DNA of 35,573 nucleotides from contig JAIYDD010000062.1 in NCBI GenBank assembly GCA_027487675.1, forward strand, positions 1 to 35,573, given 5' to 3'. Positions within the stretch are counted from its first letter, which is position 1. Every line of letters starts with the position of its first letter. The notes under the pieces were generated by a model. That model made no database searches and was not told the DNA's origin. It was given only the letters and a program-made list of their open reading frames with translations. The translations under genes were made by a program, and so were the position numbers. Shown here in pieces: positions 9,124 through 17,013 of the stretch. Source of the stretch: Acetobacteraceae bacterium. Its GTDB lineage: Bacteria > Pseudomonadota > Alphaproteobacteria > Acetobacterales > Acetobacteraceae.

Positions 9124-9962
9124 GCGTAGGGCAGCCTTGTCCGCGCCACGCGCAACAGACAGAGGCCCAGGAACAGCGAGCCGACCACCCAGCCGAGCAG
9201 GTAGGTCTCGTCGAGCACGTGGCTGGCGTAGTCCGCGCGGAAGCCGGCGCGGAACCACAGCACGGCGTGCAGCACCGGGTTCCAGGACAGCCAGTACTGC
9301 AGGTAGCTCGGCACCTGGTCGATGGAGAAGAAGATGGCGGAGAAGATGTAGAGCGGCCGCGTGAGCGCGCGGTAGGTGTGCACGGACGAGGCCCACAGCG
9401 TCATCGTCGTGGCGTTCACCAGGCCGATGCCGGCGCCGAGGCCGAAGGTCGCGAGCGCCGCGGCGGCGACGACGAAGGGCTGGTCCGGCGGTTCCGCCAG
9501 CTCCATCGCCACGAGCGCGGTGAACACGATGGTGGTGACCGCGACCCAGGTCAGGCCCTCGAGGATGGCGCGCGCGACGAGGATGTCGATCGGCGCGACG
9601 AAGGGCAGCCGCAGCACCTTCTGGCTGCCGCGCACCGCGGCGCCGAGCTGCAGCGCCATGCGGTGGAACAGCAGGAAGGGCAGCACGCCGGTGGCGAAGA
9701 ACATGATGACGCTGGCACCCACCGGCGCCTGGCGGTTGATGGCCCAGTAGACGAGCGACATGACGGCGACGTGCGAGATCGGCTCGACCAGCGCCCAGAG
9801 ATAGCCGATGCGCGTGCGGCCGAAGCGCGTCTGCGATTCGCGCAGCAGCAGCGCGCCGATCATCCGCCGCCGCCGCGCCAGCGCGTGGAGCAGGCCAGGT
9901 TCCGGGTATCCGCCGGAACGTTGGCCGGCGCCGGGCGCCTGCTGATGCGTCGTTGCGTGCAT
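9120..9962 (-). CDS. Capsular polysaccharide ABC transporter permease (KpsM-like, ABC-2 type)
   Basis: This 280-residue membrane protein is the permease of the capsule ABC exporter. It has an N-terminal cytoplasmic segment with RRRRMIGALLLRESQTRFGR, the amphipathic region typical of ABC-2 polysaccharide permeases, followed by GYLWALVEPISHVAVMSLVY and about six hydrophobic segments. The sequence FFSIDQVPSYLQYWLSWNPV followed by HAVLWFRAGF near the C terminus is a hallmark of KpsM/BexB/CtrC proteins. The first ~30 residues are hydrophilic and longer than in E. coli KpsM. The start at 9962 lies 9 bp after the stop of the pectate-lyase-like gene, and the 3' end overlaps kpsT, consistent with coupled expression. 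Confidence 0.93.
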   Translation of the reverse strand: MHATTHQQAPGAGQRSGGYPEPGLLHALARRRRMIGALLLRESQTRFGRTRIGYLWALVEPISHVAVMSLVYWAINRQAPVGASVIMFFATGVLPFLLFHRMALQLGAAVRGSQKVLRLPFVAPIDILVARAILEGLTWVAVTTIVFTALVAMELAEPPDQPFVVAAAALATFGLGAGIGLVNATTMTLWASSVHTYRALTRPLYIFSAIFFSIDQVPSYLQYWLSWNPVLHAVLWFRAGFRADYASHVLDETYLLGWVVGSLFLGLCLLRVARTRLPYA

Positions 9963-9971
9963 GCGCCGACC

Positions 9972-11372
9972 CTAGTGGCGCACCGCGGCGCGGGCACGCG
10001 CCGACTGGTCCTGACTGGATGCCGTCGCGGTGCGATCGGCGGCGGATTGCGCGGCGAGGCAGGCGGCGGGCCCCGCGCCGCCGGCGCCGGCGGGACCGGC
10101 GTGGCGCAGCAGGCACGCCGCAGCGGCGAGCGTGTCCCCGCGGGGATCCGATGCCGGCACGCGGGCCGCGGGCGCGAGCTCGGCGAGCGCGACCTCCCGC
10201 GCCGTCTCGCGCACGCGGAGTTCGCCGACGGCCGCCTGGCGCAGCACCGCGACCGCGCCGTCGGCTTCGCGCGCGCGGCCCGCCTCGGACTGCGCCGAGA
10301 CCGGGCCGGCGGAGAGCCGCTCCCCGGCCCCGGGGTTCACGACGATGTCGCCCTCGCTCACCAGGATGCCGCCGCTGGCGGCGACGCCGCCATAGACCGC
10401 GCTCATCCGGCCATCCGCGTAGCGGGTCGGCGCCAGCACGACGAGGTTGTTGGCCGAGTGGACGAAGGCCGTCGCCACCGCCTTCGGGTGGCGCTGGCTG
10501 GTGCCGAGGAAGACGTTGCCGGCGAGGCTCAGCCGGATGGTCGGCCGCAGCGTGCCGGACAGGTGCCGCAGCGGCTCCGCGCAGGCGGGCAGGGCGCGGC
10601 CTTCCGCGCAGGCCAGCGAGCCGACGAGCATCGCCTTGTTGTGGTCGGCGAAGCGGTTGAACGCGACGCTCACCCGGCCCGGCGCGGCGGAGGCGTCGCG
10701 CCGCACGATGTCCACGCAGCCGTCGCCGCAGCGCGCGAAGGCGTTGTGGAGGATCGCGACCCGGTCGAAGTCGCCGGCAAGGCCGATGGCGTCGCCGATC
10801 CGCTCGCCGGGCTCGGCGTAGGGATGCTTCGCGAAGGCCAGGCCGCTCACGATCACGTCCGTCGCGTCGCGCAGCAGCAGCGTCGTCGCCGCGGCGGGGG
10901 CGAGCAGGGTCACGCCGCCGCAGCCGCCATCGAGCGTGGTGCGGGACGGCAGGCGAAGCCCCGCCTCGAGCCGGATCGTCGCGCCGGCGAGCGCGGGCGC
11001 AAAGACGATCCACCCGCCATCCTCCCGCGCCGCGTGCAGGGCGGCGCGCAGGCTGCCCGGCGGCGGCGCGCGTTCCGGCCCGTCGAGCGCGCTGCGCACG
11101 ACGAGCAACGGGCGGCCGAGCCCGCCGGTGGCCCCGGCGGCCTCGCCCGGGATGCGCGCGGGGAGGGGGCTTGCGCGCACGCGGCCGGCCGTGTCGACGG
11201 CCGGCGGCGTGCAACCGGGCGGCGCGGGCAGCCGCTCCGCCGCGCGCAGCGCCGCCGGCAGGAACGCCACCGCCGGCACGTCGGCCGCCGCCTGCGCGGC
11301 GCCGGGCAGCAGCAGGGCGGACGCGATGCGAAGCGCCGCGTCCAGGCTCCGCCGGGGCGCGGCGCGGGTCAT
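9972..11372 (-). CDS. Periplasmic pectate-lyase-like (PL1-type) parallel beta-helix protein
   Basis: The 466-residue product starts with a signal peptide (ALRIASALLLPGAAQA, cleavage likely after AQA near residue 28), so it should act in the periplasm or outside. The central region has the PL1 pectate-lyase layout: GSLRAALHA near the start, TTLDGGCGGV, GDGCVDIV, then VSVAFNRFADHNKAMLVGS, which corresponds to the family's strand with the active-site Lys (DH.K). The RxP motif is present as RHPK, while the second Arg of the usual RxPxxR is not evident (AVATAFVH follows). It could be a lyase or only a uronan-binding beta-helix. The C-terminal ~110 residues are Ala/Arg-rich and unassigned. Its position between ugd and kpsM suggests clearing or trimming of polymer during export, by analogy with AlgL; that is inference. 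Its start overlaps the ugd stop by one base. Confidence 0.75.
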   Translation of the reverse strand: MTRAAPRRSLDAALRIASALLLPGAAQAAADVPAVAFLPAALRAAERLPAPPGCTPPAVDTAGRVRASPLPARIPGEAAGATGGLGRPLLVVRSALDGPERAPPPGSLRAALHAAREDGGWIVFAPALAGATIRLEAGLRLPSRTTLDGGCGGVTLLAPAAATTLLLRDATDVIVSGLAFAKHPYAEPGERIGDAIGLAGDFDRVAILHNAFARCGDGCVDIVRRDASAAPGRVSVAFNRFADHNKAMLVGSLACAEGRALPACAEPLRHLSGTLRPTIRLSLAGNVFLGTSQRHPKAVATAFVHSANNLVVLAPTRYADGRMSAVYGGVAASGGILVSEGDIVVNPGAGERLSAGPVSAQSEAGRAREADGAVAVLRQAAVGELRVRETAREVALAELAPAARVPASDPRGDTLAAAACLLRHAGPAGAGGAGPAACLAAQSAADRTATASSQDQSARARAAVRH

Positions 11373-12730
11373 CAGGCCTGCTCCAGCGCGGGATCGAGGT
11401 CGGCGAGGATCGACTTCCGCGGCGGCATCCCGCGGCCGATGCCGACATAGAGGAAGCCGCGCGCCTCCGCCTCGCCGCGCGGATAGACGTTGCGCAGGTC
11501 GACCATGATCGGCGAGCGCATCGCCGCGCGCAGGCGGTCGAGGTCGAGCGCGCGGAACATGTCCCATTCGGTGACGATCACCACCGCGTCGACGCCTTCC
11601 GCCGCCGCGTAGGCGCCGCTGCAGTACTCGACCTCGCGCAGCACGGCCTGCGCCTGCTCCATGCCCGCCGGATCGTAGGCGCGCACCCAGGCCCCGGCGT
11701 CCTGCAGCGCCTGGACGATCGCGATCGAGGGCGCCTCTCGCATGTCGTCGGTGTTCGGCTTGAAGGTCAGGCCGAGCAGCGCGATGGTCTTGCCGCGCAC
11801 GTCCCCGCCGCAGGCGCGGATCACCTTCCGCGCGACCGCGCGCTTGCGGCGATCGTTCACGGCGGAGACGGCCTCCGCGATCGCGAGAGTCGCGCCGTGG
11901 TCGTGCGCCGTCTTGATCAGGGCGTTCACGTCCTTCGGGAAGCAGGACCCGCCGAAGCCCGGGCCTGCATGCAGGAACTTCGGGCCGATGCGGCGGTCGA
12001 GGCCGATGCCGCGCGCGACGTCCTGCACGTCCGCCCCGGCCGCCTCGCAGAGATCGGCGATCTCGTTGATGAAGGTGATCTTGGTGGCCAGGAAGGCATT
12101 GGCCGCGTACTTGGTCAGCTCGGAGCTGCGGCGGTCGGTGTACATCAGCGGCGGCTGGTTCAGCGACAGCGGACGGTAGACCTCCGCCATCACTTCCCGC
12201 GCCTGGTCGTCGTCGGTGCCGACCACGATGCGGTCCGGCCGCTTGAAGTCGTCGATGGCCGCGCCCTCGCGCAGGAACTCCGGGTTGGAGACCACGGAGA
12301 AGTGCAGGTCGGGCCGCGCCGCGCGGATGATCCGCTCCACCTCGTCGCCGGTGCCGACCGGAACGGTCGATTTGAGGACGATCACGGCGTAGCTGGTCAG
12401 TTCCTTGGCCACGTCCTGCGCGGCCTGGAACACGTAGCTGAGGTCGGCATGGCCGTCGCCGCGGCGCGACGGCGTGCCGACCGCGATGAACACGGCCTGC
12501 GCGCCGGCGACGGCCCAGGCGAGGCTGGTGTCGAAGGACAGCCGTTCCTCCGCCGCGTTCTTCGCGACCAGCTCGGCGAGCCCCGGCTCGTAGATCGGGA
12601 TGCGGCCCGCGCGCAGGGCCTCCACCTTGCGCGGGTCCTTGTCGACGACGCGGACATTGTGGCCGAAGTCGGCCAGGCAGGCGCCGGTGACAAGTCCGAC
12701 ATAGCCTGCGCCGATCATCGCGATCTTCAT
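11372..12730 (-). CDS. ugd: UDP-glucose 6-dehydrogenase
   Basis: This 452-residue cytoplasmic enzyme oxidises UDP-glucose to UDP-glucuronate with two NAD+. The N-terminal Rossmann motif is GAGYVG (residues 8-13), followed by VVDKD. The middle domain contains FSVVSNPEFLREGAAIDDF and YAANAFLATKITFINE with its catalytic Lys. The nucleophile is Cys263 in GPGFGGSCFPKDV. The C-terminal nucleotide-binding domain has LLGLTFKPNTDDMREAPS. This combination (SNPEFLREG, FGGSCFPKD) specifies the UDP-glucose type, unlike the UDP-HexNAc-type enzyme at 23675-25018. It provides the precursor for the UDP-GlcA 4-epimerase in the same operon. Its ATG overlaps the stop of the upstream glycosyltransferase (ATGA). 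Confidence 0.96.
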   Translation of the reverse strand: MKIAMIGAGYVGLVTGACLADFGHNVRVVDKDPRKVEALRAGRIPIYEPGLAELVAKNAAEERLSFDTSLAWAVAGAQAVFIAVGTPSRRGDGHADLSYVFQAAQDVAKELTSYAVIVLKSTVPVGTGDEVERIIRAARPDLHFSVVSNPEFLREGAAIDDFKRPDRIVVGTDDDQAREVMAEVYRPLSLNQPPLMYTDRRSSELTKYAANAFLATKITFINEIADLCEAAGADVQDVARGIGLDRRIGPKFLHAGPGFGGSCFPKDVNALIKTAHDHGATLAIAEAVSAVNDRRKRAVARKVIRACGGDVRGKTIALLGLTFKPNTDDMREAPSIAIVQALQDAGAWVRAYDPAGMEQAQAVLREVEYCSGAYAAAEGVDAVVIVTEWDMFRALDLDRLRAAMRSPIMVDLRNVYPRGEAEARGFLYVGIGRGMPPRKSILADLDPALEQA

Positions 12731-15306
12731 GCGGTCCCACCTTCAGACAGGTTGCCAACGCCATAGGCCGCGAGCGTGTCGGAGATCATCCGCGCAAGCC
12801 CGAACCTCTGTTCGATGAAGGCCGGCGCGCCGACGCGCGCCCGCGCCCGCATCGCCTCGTCCCGCAGCACCCGCTCCACCGCGGCGGCGAGCGTGTGCAC
12901 GGAATCCTCCTGCACCAGCAGGCCCGTGATGCCGTTCAGCACCGCCTCGGCGGAGCCGCCCGCATCCGTCGTCACCACGGGCACGCCGAGCGCCTGCGCT
13001 TCCAGCAGCACGTTCGGCAGGCCCTCGACCTCGCTGGCCAGCAGCATGACGTCCATCGCCCCGATCCAGGGCTCGACGGGGCTCTTGCGGCCGGCCAGCA
13101 CGATCCGGCCGGCGAGGCCGCGCGCGGCGATCAGCGCTTCCAGCTCGGCGCGCAGCGCGCCGTCGCCGACGATGACGAAGCGGCTGCGCGGCAGGCGCGC
13201 CGCGACCTGCTCGGCCACCGCGATCCACAGGTGCGGCCGCTTGGCCGGGGCGAGGCGGAAGGTGCCGCCGACCAGCAGCTCGTCCGGCGCCAGGCCGAGT
13301 TCCTCGCGCGCCGCCTGCCGCGCCGCGGCGGGCGCGCGGGCGCGCACCGCGCCGAGCTCCAGCCCGTTGCGCAGCACCTGGATGGTGCCCGGCCGCAGCG
13401 CCAGCCAGCGTTCGTAATCCGCCGCGCCGGCGGCGGAGTTCGCGGTGAAGCGCACCTCCGGCCGCCGCGCCAGCGCGCCGTACATGGCGGCGAGGTAGCG
13501 GCGGTAGCGGCGACGGTCGCTCTCCGTCGCGACCACGTTGCGCATCGAGGCGACGATGCGCGGCACGCCCGCCAGCACCGCGGCGACCGAGCCCGAGGTG
13601 ATCACGCCGTCCTGCCACAGATGCACCGTCTCCGGCCGGTGGCGGCGGAAGCAGTCGTAGAGCTTGACCACGTCGCGCGAGACCTTCGCCGGCAGCGCCG
13701 CGATGAGGTCGAGCGCGGCCTGCGCCGCCGGATCGGCGGCGGCGATGCGCCGGAAGGTCTCGGCCTCGTCCACCGGGCCGAGGTCCTCGATGAGCAGCCC
13801 GGGGGTCTCGGCCACCGGGCGCATCACGGCACGCCCGCGGTCGGGGCTGAGGTCCTGGCCGACCAGCACCGTGCGCCCGCGGCCGGCCTGCGCGAGCGCG
13901 CGTGCCGCGCCGGCGGCGGAGAGCGCCACCTGCCGTTCCGCGCCGCCCGCGCCGAGCGAGGAGGTGACGAGCATGAAGGTCGGCGTCGGCGCGATCAGCG
14001 GGCGGGGCGGCGGATGCAGCAGGGCGCGCTCGAACAGCGTGTCCGGGAAGGCCGGCACGCCGTCGCCTGGCGCCGGCAGGCGCAGCGCCGCCGCGCAGCG
14101 CGCCGCGAGGCGCAGCGTCTCGGGCGGGGCGTTGCCCTCCTGCACCGCGGCCGAGAGATAGGACCAGGCGCGCATGTACTGGCCGGCCTTCAGCAGCGCC
14201 TGCGCCGCCGTGTCGCGGGCCCGCGCGCGGACCCGCGGGTTCGACATGGCGGCCGTGGCCTGCGCCACCGCGCGGTCGTGCCAGCCGCAGACGCTCTCGA
14301 GCCCGGCGAGGTCCACCATGCCTTCCGCGCCGCGGCCGCGGAACCAGATGCGCGCCTCCGCGAGCAGCTGCTCCATCGCGGCGTTGCGCTCGAGGTTGCC
14401 GAGCGCGACGAGCAGGCCGCGCCAGTGCTCGGGCGAGGCGCGGTCGAGGTCGAGCGCGCGGCGCCACGCGGCGGCCGCGCCCGCCCAGTCCTTGAACTGC
14501 GCGCAAAGCCGCGCGAGCGTGACCTGCGGACCGGGCCTGCCCGGATCGAGCTCCACGAGCCGCGCTGCCGTCTCGAACAGCTCGCGCTTCGACGCGCCGG
14601 AGGCCTGCTGCACCTTCAGCCGCGCCCGGAACAGGGCGGCGGCATGCGGGTGGACGGCGATGGCGCGGTCCAGCATCGCGAAGGCCTCGGCGAAGTCGCC
14701 GAGCGCCTCCCGGCAATCGGCGATGCGCAGGGCGGCATCGATGGCGCCGGCCCACAGCGCCTCGGCGCGCGCCACCGCCGCGCGCGCCGCCTGCGGGCTG
14801 TCCGAGCCGAGCGCCTCGGCCGCCGTCACGGCGAGCGAGAAGGCGGTCTCCGGCCACAGCAGGCCGTGGCGCTGCAGGACCGCGCGCCGGTCGGCGGCAT
14901 CCGCGGCGAGCGCGAGCCGGGTTTCCAGCAGCAGCTCCGCCGCGGCGAGGTCGCCCGGCACGGCGGCGAGCACGGCGCAGAGCAGGCGCTCCGCTTCCGC
15001 ATGCTCGCCGCGCTCTGCGGCGTGGCACGCCAGGCGCCACAGGTGCTTCGGGTCCTGCTGCGCGCCCGATTCGCGCGCGATCTCCTGCCAGAGCAGCCGG
15101 GCGGAGTGCCGGCGGCCCGCTGCCTCGAAGGCCTGGGCGAGCAGCGGCTTCGCCTCGCGCGCGCCGGGCGCCTCCTCGAGCAGCGAGGTCAGGATCGCCA
15201 CCGCATCCTCCGCCGCGCCGGCGCGCAGGCAGGCGCGGCCCTGCCGCAGGCGCGCCTGCCAGGGCGCGGCGGCGGCGGCGGCGGGCGCGGGCGCCAGGCC
15301 GCTCAT
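12727..15306 (-). CDS. TPR-GT4 fusion glycosyltransferase
   Basis: This 859-residue protein has a long N-terminal TPR-like region (residues ~15-400; repeats such as GRACLRAGAAEDAVAILTSL and WAGAAAAWRRALDLDRASPE). A GT4-family GT-B glycosyltransferase begins at about residue 441 with VTSSLGAGGAERQ. GT4 elements include TVHLWQDG, VPRIVASMRNVV, FTANSAAGA, IQVLRNG, FRLAPAKRPHLWI, RFVIVGDGAL and the EX7E-type VEGLPNVLLEAQALGVPVVT. The C terminus is FIEQRFGLARMISD, typical of GT4. The TPRs may tether it to other assembly proteins or measure polymer length; this is unproven. It is a paralogue of the enzyme at 4189-6201 with a longer repeat region. It starts with an ATGA overlap after the asparagine-synthase-like gene and ends with one into ugd. 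Confidence 0.87.
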   Translation of the reverse strand: MSGLAPAPAAAAAAPWQARLRQGRACLRAGAAEDAVAILTSLLEEAPGAREAKPLLAQAFEAAGRRHSARLLWQEIARESGAQQDPKHLWRLACHAAERGEHAEAERLLCAVLAAVPGDLAAAELLLETRLALAADAADRRAVLQRHGLLWPETAFSLAVTAAEALGSDSPQAARAAVARAEALWAGAIDAALRIADCREALGDFAEAFAMLDRAIAVHPHAAALFRARLKVQQASGASKRELFETAARLVELDPGRPGPQVTLARLCAQFKDWAGAAAAWRRALDLDRASPEHWRGLLVALGNLERNAAMEQLLAEARIWFRGRGAEGMVDLAGLESVCGWHDRAVAQATAAMSNPRVRARARDTAAQALLKAGQYMRAWSYLSAAVQEGNAPPETLRLAARCAAALRLPAPGDGVPAFPDTLFERALLHPPPRPLIAPTPTFMLVTSSLGAGGAERQVALSAAGAARALAQAGRGRTVLVGQDLSPDRGRAVMRPVAETPGLLIEDLGPVDEAETFRRIAAADPAAQAALDLIAALPAKVSRDVVKLYDCFRRHRPETVHLWQDGVITSGSVAAVLAGVPRIVASMRNVVATESDRRRYRRYLAAMYGALARRPEVRFTANSAAGAADYERWLALRPGTIQVLRNGLELGAVRARAPAAARQAAREELGLAPDELLVGGTFRLAPAKRPHLWIAVAEQVAARLPRSRFVIVGDGALRAELEALIAARGLAGRIVLAGRKSPVEPWIGAMDVMLLASEVEGLPNVLLEAQALGVPVVTTDAGGSAEAVLNGITGLLVQEDSVHTLAAAVERVLRDEAMRARARVGAPAFIEQRFGLARMISDTLAAYGVGNLSEGGTA

Positions 15307-16997
15307 GCCGCCTCCCGCACCGGCGCGAGGATGGCTTCCAGGCCGAGGTCCGGCGCCGGGGCGGGCAGGGCGGCCGGCGCGTCGAGGAAGGCGCGGCACC
15401 AGAGCTCGATGCCGAGCAGCGTCCAGAGCGTCGTCGCGCCGAGGCCGGCGCTTGGTCGGCGGGGGTTCAGCGCCGCCTCCAGCCGCCCGCGGCTGAACAG
15501 GTCGCGCGCGCCGCAGCGGCCGCCGAGCAGCAGGTCCGTCGTCATCTCGCGCAGCGCGGGGCCGAGCGGATGCCAGGCCGAGAGGTCCGCCTCGGCGCCG
15601 CCCGCGACCGGCAGAAGCCAGCGCCGCGCCGCGTCGGGCAGGCCGGAGAGCAGCGCCGGCAGCCCGCCTTCGAGGAAGGGCAGCGCCACGCGGGCGCCGG
15701 CCAGCACCGCGGCGGTGTCCAGCGCGGGCAGATCCCGCGCCGGCAGCCGCAGGGCGAGGTCGAGCCGCGCGGCGCGCGCCATGCAGTCCTGCGGCCCGGC
15801 CTCCTCCAGCGACAGGCCGTAAGCGTCCGGCATGGCGCGCGTCAGCGTGTGGATCAGCGCCGGGCCGCAGAGCAGCAGTCGCTCGGCCTCCGCCATGCCG
15901 CCGCTCGCTTCGTGCCAGAGGTCGCGCGCGGTGAGGGGCGATTCGTGCAGCCCGCCGTCGCGGCGCCGCATCGGCGGGCCGGCGCGGTCGCGCAGCCGCG
16001 CGGCATCGCGCGCGAAGATCCGGTAGCGGCGATGGGCGAGCAGCAGCTCCACCCCGCCGGCCGGCGCCAGCAGCAGGCCGCCCGCCGGCGCCGCCAGCGC
16101 GGGCAGCAGCGCATCCATCGCCGGCGGCTCCCCCTGCACCGCGACGGCGCGCTCCAGCAGGCCCGCATCCGGCGCGGGCGGCGGCAGCGCAAGCGTCGCC
16201 CCGGCCGGCAGGCAGGCCGCGAGCAGCGCCGCGCCGTCGGCGGCCGCCGGCAGTGCGGCGGGGCCGTCGCGCAGCGCCGCGCGCAGCTGCGCGACGATGC
16301 GTTCCGTGACGGCGGCGGCCGGCAGTCTCGCCGGTCGCTCCGCCGGCGCCGGGCACCATGGCACCTCCATCGGCGGGGCGCCGGCGGCGGACAGGGTGAG
16401 CATGGCGCCGGGGCCGAGGCGGCGCACGCCCGCCATCGGGCTGCGCCCGACCGGCGCGTGGCCGAAGCCGAGCACGTGGCCCAGCACGTCGGCATCCGCC
16501 GCGGCCGCCAGGCCCGGCCAGGCCATCAGCGCGCCGAGGCCGGTGGCGAAGGCGAGGCCGCCCGCGGCCGGCAGCGCATAGAGCAGCGGCCGCCGCCCGA
16601 AGCGGTCGCGCGCGAGCGTCAGCGTGCCCCGTCGCGCATCGTGCACGGCCAGGGCGAAGGCGCCGTCCAGCAGCGGCAGCGCCGCGTCTCCCCACGCCTC
16701 CCAGGCGGCCAGGACGAGGTCGGCATCGTCGGCGCCGCGCGGGGCGTGGCCTTCGGCGCGCAGCCGCTGCTCCAGGTCGCTTCGGTCGGAGAGTTGGCCG
16801 TCGAAGCCGAGCAGCAGCCGCGCCCCCCGGCGCGTCGCCGGGGAGAGCAGCAGCACGCGGCCGCGCGCCGAGGGCTCGAACGCCCAGGCCGCTTCCGCCG
16901 CGCCGCGCGGGGCGAGCTGCATCCGCACGCGGCGCGCGGCGAGCGCGGGTGCCGTGTCGGCGGTCTGCGGGGACAGGTGGCCGGCGAGGAAGGACAT
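15303..16997 (-). CDS. Degenerate asparagine-synthase-like protein (class II glutamine amidotransferase fold)
   Basis: The 564-residue product aligns by eye with AsnB-type asparagine synthetases along its whole length but lacks key catalytic residues. In the N-terminal amidotransferase half, GFDGQLSDRSDL parallels the NGEIYN loop, and LPLLDGAFALAVHD followed by LTLARDRFGRRPLLYA (residues ~126-139) is well conserved. The mature N terminus reads Ser-Phe-Leu-Ala-Gly where active enzymes have the Cys2 nucleophile (CGIAG). In the synthetase half, RRLGPGAMLTL is kept, but the ATP-pyrophosphatase loop SGGxDS near residue 250 is replaced by Ala/Asp/Gly-rich sequence (PAAADGAALLAA). The C-terminal LFSRGRLEAAL and TLWTLLGIELWCRAFL are typical of AsnB. 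AsnB-like genes are frequent in polysaccharide clusters. Here both chemistries look lost, so a structural or binding role is likely. It begins 16 bp after the TPR-protein gene. Confidence 0.8.
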   Translation of the reverse strand: MSFLAGHLSPQTADTAPALAARRVRMQLAPRGAAEAAWAFEPSARGRVLLLSPATRRGARLLLGFDGQLSDRSDLEQRLRAEGHAPRGADDADLVLAAWEAWGDAALPLLDGAFALAVHDARRGTLTLARDRFGRRPLLYALPAAGGLAFATGLGALMAWPGLAAAADADVLGHVLGFGHAPVGRSPMAGVRRLGPGAMLTLSAAGAPPMEVPWCPAPAERPARLPAAAVTERIVAQLRAALRDGPAALPAAADGAALLAACLPAGATLALPPPAPDAGLLERAVAVQGEPPAMDALLPALAAPAGGLLLAPAGGVELLLAHRRYRIFARDAARLRDRAGPPMRRRDGGLHESPLTARDLWHEASGGMAEAERLLLCGPALIHTLTRAMPDAYGLSLEEAGPQDCMARAARLDLALRLPARDLPALDTAAVLAGARVALPFLEGGLPALLSGLPDAARRWLLPVAGGAEADLSAWHPLGPALREMTTDLLLGGRCGARDLFSRGRLEAALNPRRPSAGLGATTLWTLLGIELWCRAFLDAPAALPAPAPDLGLEAILAPVREAA

Positions 16998-17013
16998 GGC
17001 CAGGGCCCTGCCG

